In this document: positions 42,009 to 50,658 of the stretch, one piece after another
Layout of the letters: every line of letters begins with the position of its first letter
Numbering within the stretch: position 1 is the stretch's first letter
Assembly: GCF_009739465.1 (NCBI RefSeq)
Contig: NZ_WHOM01000078.1
Coordinates: forward strand, 164,120-228,119
Direction of reading: 5' to 3'
From: Streptomyces apocyni
GTDB lineage: Bacteria > Actinomycetota > Actinomycetes > Streptomycetales > Streptomycetaceae
Length of the DNA stretch: 64,000 nucleotides
Translations under genes and position numbers: made by a program
The notes under the pieces: generated by a model
Seen by the model: only the letters and a program-made list of their open reading frames with translations
Told to the model about the DNA's origin: nothing
The model's database searches: none

Positions 42009-43505
42009 TCAGTGGCCCGCCGTGAGCTGGCCCGCCAGTTTGTCGTGCATCTCGGCACTGGGCTCGTTCAGGCCGATGATGGTGACCTTCTTGCCCCGGG
42101 CCTCGTACTTGGTCTCTATGGCGTCCAGCGCGGCGACCGAGGAGGCGTCCCAGATGTGGGCGTCGGTGAGGTCGATGACGACGTCGTCCGGGTCGTCCTT
42201 GTAGTTGAACTGGTAGACGAGGTCGTTGGAGGAGGCGAAGAAGAGTTCGCCGGTGACCGCGTAGACGACCTGGTTGCCATCCGGGTCGACGACACCCGTC
42301 ACCTGGGCCATGTGCGCCACCCGCTTGGCGAAGATCACCATCGCGGTGATGCAGCCGACTACCACGCCGATCGCCAGGTTGTGCGTGGCCACCACGAACG
42401 CGACGGTCACGACCATCACCGTGGTCTCCCCGATCGGCATCCGCTTGAGCGTCTTCGGCTGGATGGAGTGCCAGTCGAAGGTGGCGACCGAGACCAGGAT
42501 CATCACGGCGACCAGCGCGGCCATCGGGATGTCGGAGACGACCGGCCCGAAGGCGATGCAGAGCACCATCAGGAACGTACCGGCGAGGAAGGTGGACAGC
42601 CGGGTGCGGGCGCCGGACGTCTTCACGTTGATCATCGTCTGGCCGATCATCGCGCAGCCGCCCATGCCGCCGAAGAAACCGGTGATGACGTTGGCGATGC
42701 CCTGACCCAGGGACTCGCGGGTCTTGTTGGAGTGGGTGTCGGTGATGTCGTCCACCAGCTTGGCGGTCATCAGCGACTCCATCAGACCCACCAGCGCGAA
42801 CGCGAAGGCGTACGGGGCGATGGTGGTCAGCGTGTCCATCGTGAACGGCACATCCGGCAGGCCCGGCACCGGCAGCGAGGACGGCAGCTCACCCTTGTCA
42901 CCGACCGTCGGCACCGCGAGCCCCGCCGCCACCGTGATCACGGTCAGGATCACGATCGACACCAGCGGGGCCGGGATCACCGTGGTGATCTTCGGGAAGA
43001 AGACCATCAGCGCCAGGCCACCCACGATCAGCGGGTAGACCGGCCACGGGACCTTCCACATCTCCTCGATCTGCGCCATGAAGATCAGGATGGCGAGAGC
43101 GTTGACGAAGCCGACCATCACGCTGCGCGGCACGAACCGCATCAGCTTGGCCACCCCGAGGGCGCCCAGGATGATCTGGAAGATGCCGCCCAGGATGACG
43201 GCGGCGATCAGGTATCCGAGGCCGTGGTCGTGGTTGAGGGGGGCGATGACCAAGGCCATCGCGCCGGTCGCGGCGGAGATCATGGCCTTGCGGCCACCCA
43301 CGATGGAGATCACCACGGCCATCGTGAACGACGCGAACAGACCGACCGCCGGGTCGACCCCGGCGATGATCGAGAACGAGATGGCCTCGGGGATCAGCGC
43401 GAGGGCGACCACCAGACCCGCCAGCACCTCGGTACGGAAGATCTTCGGCGAGGCCAGCCAGTCAGGGCGTGACAGGCGCGGGGACAAAGACAGCGGTGAA
43501 GACAT
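42009..43505 (-). CDS. SulP/SLC26-family anion transporter with STAS domain
   Basis: A 498-residue protein from ATG 43505. About 11-12 transmembrane helices (residues 25-380) include EVLAGLVVALALIPEAISF, VVISIVGGRKAMISAATGAM and GMGGCAMIGQTMINVKTSGA, the SulP core motifs. A cytoplasmic STAS domain (about 405-498) has NQVVYAVTGELFFASS and VIDLTDAHIWDASSVAALD. The family carries sulfate, bicarbonate or dicarboxylates; the substrate is not known. A MerR gene is divergent and likely its regulator. Confidence 0.92.
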   Translation of the reverse strand: MSSPLSLSPRLSRPDWLASPKIFRTEVLAGLVVALALIPEAISFSIIAGVDPAVGLFASFTMAVVISIVGGRKAMISAATGAMALVIAPLNHDHGLGYLIAAVILGGIFQIILGALGVAKLMRFVPRSVMVGFVNALAILIFMAQIEEMWKVPWPVYPLIVGGLALMVFFPKITTVIPAPLVSIVILTVITVAAGLAVPTVGDKGELPSSLPVPGLPDVPFTMDTLTTIAPYAFAFALVGLMESLMTAKLVDDITDTHSNKTRESLGQGIANVITGFFGGMGGCAMIGQTMINVKTSGARTRLSTFLAGTFLMVLCIAFGPVVSDIPMAALVAVMILVSVATFDWHSIQPKTLKRMPIGETTVMVVTVAFVVATHNLAIGVVVGCITAMVIFAKRVAHMAQVTGVVDPDGNQVVYAVTGELFFASSNDLVYQFNYKDDPDDVVIDLTDAHIWDASSVAALDAIETKYEARGKKVTIIGLNEPSAEMHDKLAGQLTAGH

Positions 43506-43934
43506 GCAACCGTTTCCGTTCAGGCGCACACGTCACCCCACTCAGGCACGCACACGCGCAAGTACACGACTCTCAGCCCACTGGCGGGTGGAGTCCCCGG
43601 CGGCCCGGCCACATCGGGGGCCCTGCCGGATACCCGGCGGCCCCAACGGGCCACCGATCGGGCATCATTGCCCGAAAGTTCTCGATCGCCGCCGGGCCCG
43701 ATCGGGGCCCTCTGTGCGGCGGTGCCGCCGCTGCCAGAGCCTTACGGCGGAGGCGAATACGTCAATACTTTACCCTGACGTGAGGGCAGGGTGCGGCGTA
43801 CAGCTTGTGAAATGCAGGTAAAGAGGCCTCAAGATCCTGTGATTCATCTCACGCGCACCGACGTCCGGCACGGATTTGAAAAAGCTGTGGAAACCAGAAG
43901 AACCCAAAAAAGGCCCAAGGGAGACGACCAGGCG
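43506..43934. other. divergent intergenic region between SulP and MerR genes
   Basis: This 429-base region holds no gene. A SulP-directed TTGACG occurs at about 43761-43766 (minus strand). Near 43775-43797 there is CCCTGACGTGAGGG, an inverted repeat of CCCT/AGGG arms, followed by another AGGGT, a possible MerR site. AT-rich sequence with GTGAAATGCAGGTAAAG and TTTGAAAAAG follows, and a GGGAG ribosome site precedes the MerR start. None of these assignments is proven. Confidence 0.45.
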
Positions 43935-44342
43935 ATGGCTGACCAGCGGCAGATGCAGATCGGCGAAGTGGCCGAGCGGACCAGTTTGTCGCTGCGCACC
44001 ATCCGCCACTACGAGGAGGTCGGCCTCGTCATCCCCTCCGCCCGCAGCAAGGGCGGCTTCCGGCTCTACACCGAAGCCGACGTCGAACGCCTGACGGTGA
44101 TCCGTCGGATGAAACCCCTGGACTTCTCCCTCGAGGAGATGCGGGACCTGCTGGAGATCACCGATCAGCTGGCGGCGACGGGCGACGAGGCTCCCACGGG
44201 TGCGGAGCTGGCCCGGCTGCGGGAGCGCCTGGACGCGTACCGCAAGGTGACGGACGCGCGGTGCGAGAAGCTGCGGGCGCAGTTGCACGCGGCGGAGGAT
44301 TTCGCGGCGACGCTGCGGACGCGCCTCGGCGCTGACGTGTAG
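43935..44342 (+). CDS. MerR-family regulator
   Basis: A 135-residue protein from ATG 43935. QIGEVAERTSLSLRTIRHYE and EVGLVIPSARSKGGFRLY are the MerR winged helix, followed by IRRMKPLDFSLEEMRDLLEI and a coiled coil. No conserved Cys pattern of metal sensors is present. It is divergent from the SulP transporter. Its last codons form half of an 18-bp hairpin, so the end of the gene doubles as a terminator arm. Confidence 0.9.
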   Translation: MADQRQMQIGEVAERTSLSLRTIRHYEEVGLVIPSARSKGGFRLYTEADVERLTVIRRMKPLDFSLEEMRDLLEITDQLAATGDEAPTGAELARLRERLDAYRKVTDARCEKLRAQLHAAEDFAATLRTRLGADV

Positions 44343-44371
44343 GGGCGCGCTGGGCGCCCCTACACGTCAGC
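44331..44371. terminator. 18-bp stem hairpin spanning the MerR stop codon
   Basis: The arm GCTGACGTGTAGGGGCGC at 44331-44348 is the exact reverse complement of 44354-44371, with a five-base loop GCTGG. The TAG stop of the MerR gene lies inside the left arm. It ends transcription of MerR and of the convergent prfC, which stops at 44393. Confidence 0.85.
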
Positions 44372-44392
44372 GCGGGCTAGCTAGCTGTCTGT

Positions 44393-46006
44393 CTACTCGT
44401 GCGCGGCCAGCAGCGGGTCGAGCCGGGCGTCGGGGAACGCCCGCTCGAACGACGCCGCCTGCCAGCGGTCCGGGAACACCGCGAGGAGTTCCTTGTCGCG
44501 GACCCGGGTCAGGACCTCGCCCCGGATGATCCGGGAGCGTCCAAGCCCCTCGGCTCCGGCCGCGTCCGTGGCCCGCGCCAGGTGGTACGGCAGCATCTCC
44601 AGCCGTACGGGCGCGGAGAACTCGCCCGCCATCCGGTGGCTGACCACGTCGAACTGCATCGGCCCCACCGCCGCGAGCACCGGCGCCTGGTCCCCGCGCA
44701 GGTCGGAGACCAGGACCTGGACCACGCCCTCCTCGTCCAGTTGCGCGATGCCGCGCCGGAACTGCTTGGAGCGGCCGATGTCAGCGGGGCGTACGACCGC
44801 GAAGTGCTCCGGCGCGAACGTCGGCATCGGCGGGAAGACGGCCGGGGTCCCGGCGTAGAGGGTGTCGCCGACCCGCAGCGCGCCCGCGTTGCCCAGCCCG
44901 ACCACGTCGCCCGGGTAGGCGATGTCGACCGACGAACGGTCCTGGCCGAAGACGCTGTTGGCGTACTTGGTAGCGAAGGGCTTGCCGTTGACCGCCCGGG
45001 TGACCGTGGAGCCGCGCTCGAAGACGCCCGAGCACACGCGCAGGAACGCGGTCCGGTCGCGGTGCGAGGGGTCCATGTTCGCCTGCACCTTGAACACCAG
45101 CCCCGAGAACGGCGCGTCGACCGGCCGCGCGCCCCCGCCCTCAAGCTCACGCGCGCCGGGCGCCGGAGCCAGCTGCACGACGGCGTCGAGCAGCAGCCGT
45201 ACGCCGATGTTGGAGACGGCCGCGCCGAAGAACACCGGCGTCGACTTGCCCGCCAGGAACGACTCCTCGTCGTACTCGGCGCCGTCGGCCTGGAGCAGCT
45301 CCAGCTCCTCGGTGGCCCGCTCCCAGTCGGCGCTTTCCTCGTTCGCCGCCTGCTCGGCGGTCAGTACCTCCTCGATGGCCTCGTGGGCGCCGCCCGGCGT
45401 ACGGGTGTAGCGCAGCATCCGTTCCGGCTCCCGCGCGTCGACCAGGCCGCGCAGATAGCCCGCCTCACCGACCGGCCAGGTCACGGGCGTCGGCTTGAGC
45501 CGGAACTCGGTCTCGATCTCGTCGAGCAGCTCCAGGGCCTCGCGCCCGGGCCGGTCCCACTTGTTGATGAAGGTGATCACCGGGATACCACGGTGGCGAC
45601 AGACATCGAACAGCTTCCGCGTCTGCTCCTCCAGCCCCTTGGCCGCGTCGATCAGCATCACCGCGCAGTCCACCGCCGCCAGCACCCGGTAAGTGTCCTC
45701 GGAGAAGTCCGCGTGACCCGGGGTGTCCAGCAGATTCAGCACACACTCCTGGTGCTCGAACTGGAGCACCGCCGAGGTGACGGAGATCCCCCGCGCCTTC
45801 TCCATCTCCATCCAGTCCGACGCCACCCCACGCCGACCGGACTTCCCATGCACCGCACCCGCCTCGGTCAGCGCGTGCGCGTGCAGCGCCAGCGCCTCAG
45901 TCAGCGTCGACTTACCCGCGTCAGGGTGGCTGATCACCGCGAACGTACGCCGCCGCGCCGCCTCCGCAGCCGCCGTCGTGGCCGCCGTCGAGCTCGCCGC
46001 GCTCAT
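44393..46006 (-). CDS. prfC: peptide chain release factor 3
   Basis: A 537-residue GTPase from ATG 46006; longer frames upstream are Gly-rich and unlike the family. Motifs: SHPDAGKST (P loop), GISVTSAVLQFEH (switch I), LDTPGHADFSEDTYR (switch II), NKWDR (G4), and the RF3-specific FFGAAVSNIGVR, YANSVFGQDR and GPMQFDVVSHRMAGEF. It recycles RF1 and RF2 from ribosomes after termination. The convergent MerR gene and a shared hairpin lie downstream. RF3 is not universal in actinomycetes. Confidence 0.95.
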   Translation of the reverse strand: MSAASSTAATTAAAEAARRRTFAVISHPDAGKSTLTEALALHAHALTEAGAVHGKSGRRGVASDWMEMEKARGISVTSAVLQFEHQECVLNLLDTPGHADFSEDTYRVLAAVDCAVMLIDAAKGLEEQTRKLFDVCRHRGIPVITFINKWDRPGREALELLDEIETEFRLKPTPVTWPVGEAGYLRGLVDAREPERMLRYTRTPGGAHEAIEEVLTAEQAANEESADWERATEELELLQADGAEYDEESFLAGKSTPVFFGAAVSNIGVRLLLDAVVQLAPAPGARELEGGGARPVDAPFSGLVFKVQANMDPSHRDRTAFLRVCSGVFERGSTVTRAVNGKPFATKYANSVFGQDRSSVDIAYPGDVVGLGNAGALRVGDTLYAGTPAVFPPMPTFAPEHFAVVRPADIGRSKQFRRGIAQLDEEGVVQVLVSDLRGDQAPVLAAVGPMQFDVVSHRMAGEFSAPVRLEMLPYHLARATDAAGAEGLGRSRIIRGEVLTRVRDKELLAVFPDRWQAASFERAFPDARLDPLLAAHE

Positions 46007-46324
46007 CGAGCCGCCAGCCCTTCGGCCCGCACCCTGTACTCCCGCACCTTCGCCACCGTTCGTCGCCTCGTCGTCGCCTGCCCCACCGGCGCGATACACG
46101 CCGACTCCTCATGATGGCTGATCATCCGGTGGGCCCTTCCCACTGCCCAACCCTACCGTGACGTGAGAGTAGGTGTCAGCTGGCCCAGACCCCGCTGGCC
46201 CTCGTCCCGATGGCCGCCGTCCAGCTGGCCGCCTACCGTGGAATCCCGGGACCGGGACCTGGGGCCTGGGACCTGAGACCTGAGACCTGAGACCTGGGAA
46301 CCGGGCCCCCGAGAGGGGACGCGC
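46007..46324. other. intergenic region between prfC and nitroreductase genes
   Basis: This 318-base gap separates the divergent prfC and nitroreductase genes. At 46270-46297 the heptamer GACCTGA is repeated four times (last copy GACCTGG), preceded by similar GGACCTGG sequence. The AGAGGGGAC ribosome site of the next gene follows. A short AT-containing stretch TGATCATCC near 46119-46128 may belong to the prfC promoter. No gene is seen. Confidence 0.5.
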
Positions 46325-47356
46325 ATGCCACAGCCACCGGTCATCGACGCGACGCTCGCCACGGCTCTCGTCGCGGACGCCACCACCGCGCCGTCCCTGC
46401 ACAACGCCCAGCCCTGGCGTTTCCGGTACGTGACCCGGACCGCCACCCTCGAGCTGTACGCGGACCGGCGCCGGTCCGTCCCGCACGTCGACCCGCTGGA
46501 GCGTGCCCTGCACCTCGGCTGCGGGGCCGCCCTGTTCACCCTGCGGGTGGCCGCCGCCCACGCGGGCCTGGCGGCTGAGGTACGACTCCTGCCCGGCCCC
46601 GACGCGGAGTCCGGGCTCTCCGACGCGGGGCGGGACGAAGCCCCGCTAGCCAGAGTCACCCTCACCGCACCACCCGACCCACTCACCACACCCGACCCAC
46701 TCGCCGCGCTCTACCCGGCCATCCGGCGTCGCCACACCAGCAGGCAACCCTTCGACGACACCCCCGTACCCCCGGACATCAGAGAAGCCCTCCGCGAAGC
46801 CGCCGCCCAGGAGGGGGCCACACTCCTCTTCCCCTCCCCTTGGCACGTACAGCACCTGCTGAACGTCATCCGGGACGCGGAGTGGAGCGACGCCGAAGAC
46901 GAGGGCCGCCTCGCGGACCTCGACGAGTGGACCCATACGGGCCCCGATGCCGACTCGGCCGCCGACGGCATCCCCGAGTACGCCTTCGGGCCGCGCAAGC
47001 GCAGCGGCGGCGCGCCCGTGCGGGACTTCGCGGGCCGCCACCACCCCGCGGCCGAGCAGGATTCCGTCGCGTTCGAGTCGCAGCCCCAGCTCGCCCTGCT
47101 CGGCACGCCCGAGGACCGCGCCATCGACTGGCTGCGCGCGGGCCAGGCGACACAGCGCGTACTGCTCCTGGCCACCGCCAGCGGCCTGGCCACGGCCCTC
47201 ACCTCACAGGCACTCGAACACGAGGACCTCCGGTGGGCCGTCCGCGATCCGCAGTCGGCGATGGGGCAGGTTCAGCTGGTCTTGCGGCTCGGGTACGGGC
47301 CCGCGGGGACCAGTACGCCACGGCGGCGGGTGAGCGAGGTGCTCAGCATCGAGTAA
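46325..47356 (+). CDS. nitroreductase-like flavoprotein (Acg type)
   Basis: A 343-residue protein with AGAGGGGAC seven bases upstream. The start MPQPPVIDATLATALVADAT and TAPSLHNAQPWRFRYVTRTA, plus GCGAALFTLRVAAAHAG and ALYPAIRRRHTSRQPFDD, fit the FMN-binding Acg/nitroreductase superfamily. The late RAGQATQRVLLLATASGLAT is the dimer or flavin segment. Members of the Acg group in mycobacteria are dormancy-regulated and have unclear activity. The ribosome site, length and motifs all fit an intact gene. Confidence 0.85.
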   Translation: MPQPPVIDATLATALVADATTAPSLHNAQPWRFRYVTRTATLELYADRRRSVPHVDPLERALHLGCGAALFTLRVAAAHAGLAAEVRLLPGPDAESGLSDAGRDEAPLARVTLTAPPDPLTTPDPLAALYPAIRRRHTSRQPFDDTPVPPDIREALREAAAQEGATLLFPSPWHVQHLLNVIRDAEWSDAEDEGRLADLDEWTHTGPDADSAADGIPEYAFGPRKRSGGAPVRDFAGRHHPAAEQDSVAFESQPQLALLGTPEDRAIDWLRAGQATQRVLLLATASGLATALTSQALEHEDLRWAVRDPQSAMGQVQLVLRLGYGPAGTSTPRRRVSEVLSIE

Positions 47357-47427
47357 CCGTCAAGCAATCGGCGAGCAATGTCCCTGCCAACGGTCCAGCG
47401 TGGCTGACGGCGAACTGCCATACTGCA

Positions 47428-47469
47428 GGTGTAGCCCTTCGCGCATCCCCCGTCGCGAAGGGCTACACC
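47428..47469 (+). terminator. 16-bp stem hairpin after the nitroreductase gene
   Basis: GGTGTAGCCCTTCGCG at 47428-47443 pairs perfectly with 47454-47469 around a ten-base loop, with no U-tract. It lies 72 bases after the stop. It may be a terminator, or the 5' part of a structured RNA before the true U-tract terminator at 47502. Confidence 0.6.
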
Positions 47470-47501
47470 CCGTTCACCTGGTCAAGGGGCAAGCGTCAAC
47501 C

Positions 47502-47544
47502 TGGGCAAGGGACTCCCCTCGTGGCCCCTTGCCCATGTTTTTTT
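47502..47544 (+). terminator. intrinsic terminator with U-tract
   Basis: TGGGCAAGGG at 47502-47511 and CCCTTGCCCA at 47526-47535 form a 10-bp stem, followed by TG and seven T (47538-47544). A long T run is rare in this GC-rich DNA, so this is a classic rho-independent terminator on the plus strand. It is placed 60 bases before the next gene. Confidence 0.85.
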
Positions 47545-47602
47545 GAGTTAACAGTGACGTAGAGTGCCCACGCAAGCTGGTTTCGCGCACCTGGGGGACG
47601 GG

Positions 47603-48142
47603 ATGGACGCCAGCGGGGAAGAACGGGAAGCAGAGGACGGGTGCGGCGGCGCACGCGAACCCGAGCTCAGGACCTTGCGGCAGAAGGTCGAGTACATGGT
47701 CGAGAAGAACTTCCCCGGCCAGCGGATCTCGGGGCGGTGCTTCGCGGAGCTCGTCCGGGAGCGTGGGGGCTCCCTGTCGCACAGCTATTACTCCAACATC
47801 CTCGCGGGGAAGGTCACCGACCCGTCCGAGGAGATCCTGAAGGCGCTCGGGCTGGGTTTCGGCGTGGACTGGCGCTTCTTCAAGGAGGAGTCCGAGGTCG
47901 TCGACGACGTGCTCGCCGGGCTTCGGTTCCTCGCACAGCGCCGTACGGGACAGCTCAGCGGCCTGGCCGCACGCGGCCTGGACGACGGCACACTCCCCCC
48001 GGAACTCGTCCAGTTCGCCCTCTCCCTCCTGGCCGAAGCCCAGGTCGCAGCCGAACAGCACGCGCAGCACCCCCAGAACCCGCACAGCCCCCAGAACCCG
48101 CAGAGCTCCCCGGACACCGACAGGACCCCACCCCAACCGTGA
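47603..48142 (+). CDS. EspR/XRE-like helix-turn-helix regulator
   Basis: About 179 residues from ATG 47603 (GGGGGAC upstream); an earlier in-frame start is also possible. The region LRTLRQKVEYMVEKNFPGQR, SLSHSYYSNILAGKVTDPSE and EILKALGLGFGVDWRFFKEE resembles the XRE fold of actinobacterial regulators such as EspR. The C-terminus (AALAEAQVAAEQHAQHPQ-type) is Gln/His/Pro/Asn-rich and probably disordered. Its stop overlaps the next start by GTGA, so the two proteins are probably made together. Confidence 0.8.
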   Translation: MDASGEEREAEDGCGGAREPELRTLRQKVEYMVEKNFPGQRISGRCFAELVRERGGSLSHSYYSNILAGKVTDPSEEILKALGLGFGVDWRFFKEESEVVDDVLAGLRFLAQRRTGQLSGLAARGLDDGTLPPELVQFALSLLAEAQVAAEQHAQHPQNPHSPQNPQSSPDTDRTPPQP

Positions 48143-48750
48143 GCCACACCACCACCGCCCGCGCCGCCCGCGCCGCCCGCACAGCGACGGCTCGCGCCGT
48201 CACCGACATCCTCCAGCCCCGGAACGTCCTCCTCGTCGGCATGCTCGGCATCGGTGTAGCCGCCGCGGGTGACTGGACCGGTCTCCCGTGGGGTCTGCTC
48301 GGCGCGCTGTGCGCCGGGCTGATACCCGCGGCGTATATCGAGTGGGAGCGCGGGCGCGGGACCTGGGGCGACCGGCACGTCGTCGACCGCACCCAACGCG
48401 CCCCGATCTTCCTCGTCATTCTCGCCTCCCTGGGCGTCGGTTCGACCGTCATGGTCATCGGCGGCGCCCCACGCGGCATCCTGCTGGCGATGCTCACGCT
48501 CTGGGCGATGACGGTGGTGCTGCTGACCGTCAACACCATCTGGAAGATCTCGGTGGACTCGGCTGTCGCCGCTGCCGTGGTGTCCCTGCTCGCCGCGGTG
48601 CACACCCCCTGGTGGCTGCTCGGCACACCCCTGGCAGCCGCCGTGTGCTGGTCACGGGTCGCGCTGCGCTACCACACCGTCGCCCAGACGCTCGCGGGAG
48701 CGGCGGCCGGCGCGGCCACCGGAGCCACCACCGCGCTCCTGCTCACCTGA
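48139..48750 (+). CDS. PAP2-like membrane protein with altered active site
   Basis: About 203 residues from GTG 48139 (GTGA overlap). Six hydrophobic segments include NVLLVGMLGIGVAAAG and LAMLTLWAMTVVLLTVNTIW. The late motif WSRVALRYHTVAQTLAG keeps the Ser-Arg and His of the PAP2 phosphatase core, but the usual Asp at the end of motif 3 is Gln. Motif 2, SGH-like in active enzymes, reads KISVDSAVAAA, with Asp140 where His is expected. A lipid phosphatase fold is likely, but the activity may be lost or changed. Confidence 0.7.
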   Translation: MSHTTTARAARAARTATARAVTDILQPRNVLLVGMLGIGVAAAGDWTGLPWGLLGALCAGLIPAAYIEWERGRGTWGDRHVVDRTQRAPIFLVILASLGVGSTVMVIGGAPRGILLAMLTLWAMTVVLLTVNTIWKISVDSAVAAAVVSLLAAVHTPWWLLGTPLAAAVCWSRVALRYHTVAQTLAGAAAGAATGATTALLLT

Positions 48751-49612
48751 CCCCGCGCCCGCCCGCGCGGCGGTGTCGGCGTCGGTTCAGCAGCAGGACG
48801 AAACTCAAGCCCAGCAGCGCCGCCAGTACCGCCGCCACCGTCGTGACACCGGCCGTCTCCAACGCGTCCGCCAGCCAGCGTTGAACCGAACCGGCCCCGT
48901 CGATCACCGGGTCCTCGACCACACCGCCGCGCTGGACGCGGAGTTCGTACCAGCCGTAGTACGCCACATACACGCCGACCACCACCAGCAGGGCCCCGCC
49001 CAGCCGGGACGCCGTCGCCCCCAGGCGGCGGATCGCGGAGACCCGGGCCGTACGGGTCAGGGCCACCGTCAGCGCCGCCGCGCCGACGATCGCGCCCATC
49101 CCGGCCGCGTACGCGGCGAACAACACCACACCCTCACCGAGCGAGCCACTGCGGAACGCGGTGACCACGATCGCCAGGAACGGGGCGATCGTGCAGCCCA
49201 GCGAGGCGATCGCGTACGCCCCGCCGAACAGGCCCATCGACCACACCGACCGCGCGACGCTGGGCGCCCGCCGCAGCTTGGGCAGCAGCGCGGGCAACGT
49301 GCGCCCGGTCAGCAGCCAGCCGCCAACCAACGCGAGCACCAGCCCGAACACCACCGTGAACCACGGCAGATGCTGCTGCACCTGGTTCGTGACCGGCGCG
49401 ATCGCCAGCCCGAACAGGGCGAAGACGGCGGCGAACCCGATCGTCATCGCCGCGGTCGCGCCCAGCGCGCGCCCAACGGCCACCGCCCTGCTGGGCGAGT
49501 CATCCCCGAGTACGAGGAGCGAGAGGTACGCGGGAAGCAGGGCGAAGCCGCACGGGTTCACCGCGGCGAGCATTCCGGCGGTGAGCGCCAGGGCGAGCGG
49601 GAGATCGGACAC
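48743..49612 (-). CDS. ccdA: CcdA/DsbD-type thiol electron transfer membrane protein
   Basis: A 289-residue protein with six to seven transmembrane helices. AAVNPCGFALLPAYLSLL and IASLGCTIAPFLAI each carry the Cys conserved in CcdA/DsbD core proteins, which move electrons from thioredoxin across the membrane. It overlaps the convergent PAP2-like gene by eight bases. The TlpA-like lipoprotein with CxxC is eight bases upstream and is its probable outer-face partner. Likely used for cytochrome c maturation or extracytoplasmic thiol reduction. Confidence 0.92.
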   Translation of the reverse strand: MSDLPLALALTAGMLAAVNPCGFALLPAYLSLLVLGDDSPSRAVAVGRALGATAAMTIGFAAVFALFGLAIAPVTNQVQQHLPWFTVVFGLVLALVGGWLLTGRTLPALLPKLRRAPSVARSVWSMGLFGGAYAIASLGCTIAPFLAIVVTAFRSGSLGEGVVLFAAYAAGMGAIVGAAALTVALTRTARVSAIRRLGATASRLGGALLVVVGVYVAYYGWYELRVQRGGVVEDPVIDGAGSVQRWLADALETAGVTTVAAVLAALLGLSFVLLLNRRRHRRAGGRGVR

Positions 49613-49619
49613 CGCGGCG

Positions 49620-50216
49620 TCAGCCCAGCAGTCCGTCGAGCTTGTCGGCCAGGCCCTTCCCGGCCGGGAGTACGCCGGTGAAGGTTTCCTTACCCTCCTT
49701 GTCGAGGATCACGTAGACGCTCTGTTGAGTGATCTTGAACTTCTTCCACACGTCGCCCTTTTCGTCGGCGAGCTGCGGGAACCCATCGGTCTTCGTCGAC
49801 GCGACGAAGTCCCGCATCGCGTCCTTCTTGTCCAGGCCCGCGACCCCCACGATGTTCGCCTTGCCCGCGAAGTCCTTCGCGACCTTCGCGGTCTCCGGCG
49901 CCTGTGCCCGGCATGTGGGGCACCACGGCGCCCAGAACCACAGCACGGTGGGCTTACCGGCCAGCGTCGCCCCGTCGAAGGGCTTGCCGTCGATGGTGGT
50001 GCCTTTGAAGCTCAGCGTGCCGGGCACCGGCAGGTCCTGCCCCGTGGCCGCCGACGGCGTCTGTCCCGGGGACGAAGGGGCGGAGGCCGCGGGTGCGGAC
50101 TCCTTCGGAGACCCGCTGTCCTCGCTCTCCGTACCGCAGGCGGTCAGGACCAGCAGGGCGGCGGCGGCCAACAGGGCCCCACAGGTGGCGGTCGCTCGGG
50201 ATCGTGGCGTGGTCAC
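49620..50216 (-). CDS. TlpA-like thioredoxin-fold lipoprotein
   Basis: A 198-residue protein. The signal TATCGALLAAAALLVL ends in lipobox LTAC. A Ser/Pro/Ala linker leads to the thioredoxin domain: TIDGKPFDGATLAGKPTVLW, FWAPWCPTCRAQAPE (active CPTC), and GFPQLADEKGDVWKKFKI then QQSVYVILDKEGK. It is anchored outside and would reduce or oxidise exported thiols with electrons from the neighbouring CcdA. It lies seven bases before ccdA in the same direction. Confidence 0.92.
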   Translation of the reverse strand: MTTPRSRATATCGALLAAAALLVLTACGTESEDSGSPKESAPAASAPSSPGQTPSAATGQDLPVPGTLSFKGTTIDGKPFDGATLAGKPTVLWFWAPWCPTCRAQAPETAKVAKDFAGKANIVGVAGLDKKDAMRDFVASTKTDGFPQLADEKGDVWKKFKITQQSVYVILDKEGKETFTGVLPAGKGLADKLDGLLG

Positions 50217-50319
50217 AGGGGAACCGTATGCCGGTGCGCGTCAGCACGGGATCGCTGTCGCCCTTACGATTCCGTGACGGACGCAGCCGGACATTCAGTA
50301 GGAACAGGACTCCTCTCTC

Positions 50320-50652
50320 ATGATCTTCATCACCGTCAAATTCCACGTACGGGCCGAGTACGCCGACAAGTGGCTCGACCTCGTCGACGACTTCACCCGC
50401 GCCACCCGCGCCGAGCCGGGCAACCTCTTCTTCGAGTGGTCCCGGAGCGTGGACAACCCGCACGAGTTCGTGCTCGTCGAGGCGTTCCGCGACAGCGAGG
50501 CGGGCAAGGCCCACGTCGAGGCCGAACACTTCAAGGCGGGCACCGAGGCCATGTCGTACGCCGTCGCCGAGACCCCACGCATCGTCAGCACCGAGATCCC
50601 GGAGATGGACGGCTGGGGAGCGATGGGCGAGGTCACCCCCAAAACCGCGTAA
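50320..50652 (+). CDS. antibiotic-biosynthesis-monooxygenase-domain protein
   Basis: A 110-residue protein (MIFITVKFHVRAEYADKWLD) of the ABM ferredoxin-like fold. EPGNLFFEWSRSVDNPHEFV and VEAFRDSEAGKAHVEAEHFK follow the family, including a His in the HVEAEHF stretch. ABM proteins are small oxidases or heme-degradation-like enzymes, often accessory. It is convergent with the DUF4097 gene, six bases apart. The reaction is not identifiable. Confidence 0.88.
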   Translation: MIFITVKFHVRAEYADKWLDLVDDFTRATRAEPGNLFFEWSRSVDNPHEFVLVEAFRDSEAGKAHVEAEHFKAGTEAMSYAVAETPRIVSTEIPEMDGWGAMGEVTPKTA

Positions 50653-50658
50653 GCCTGC

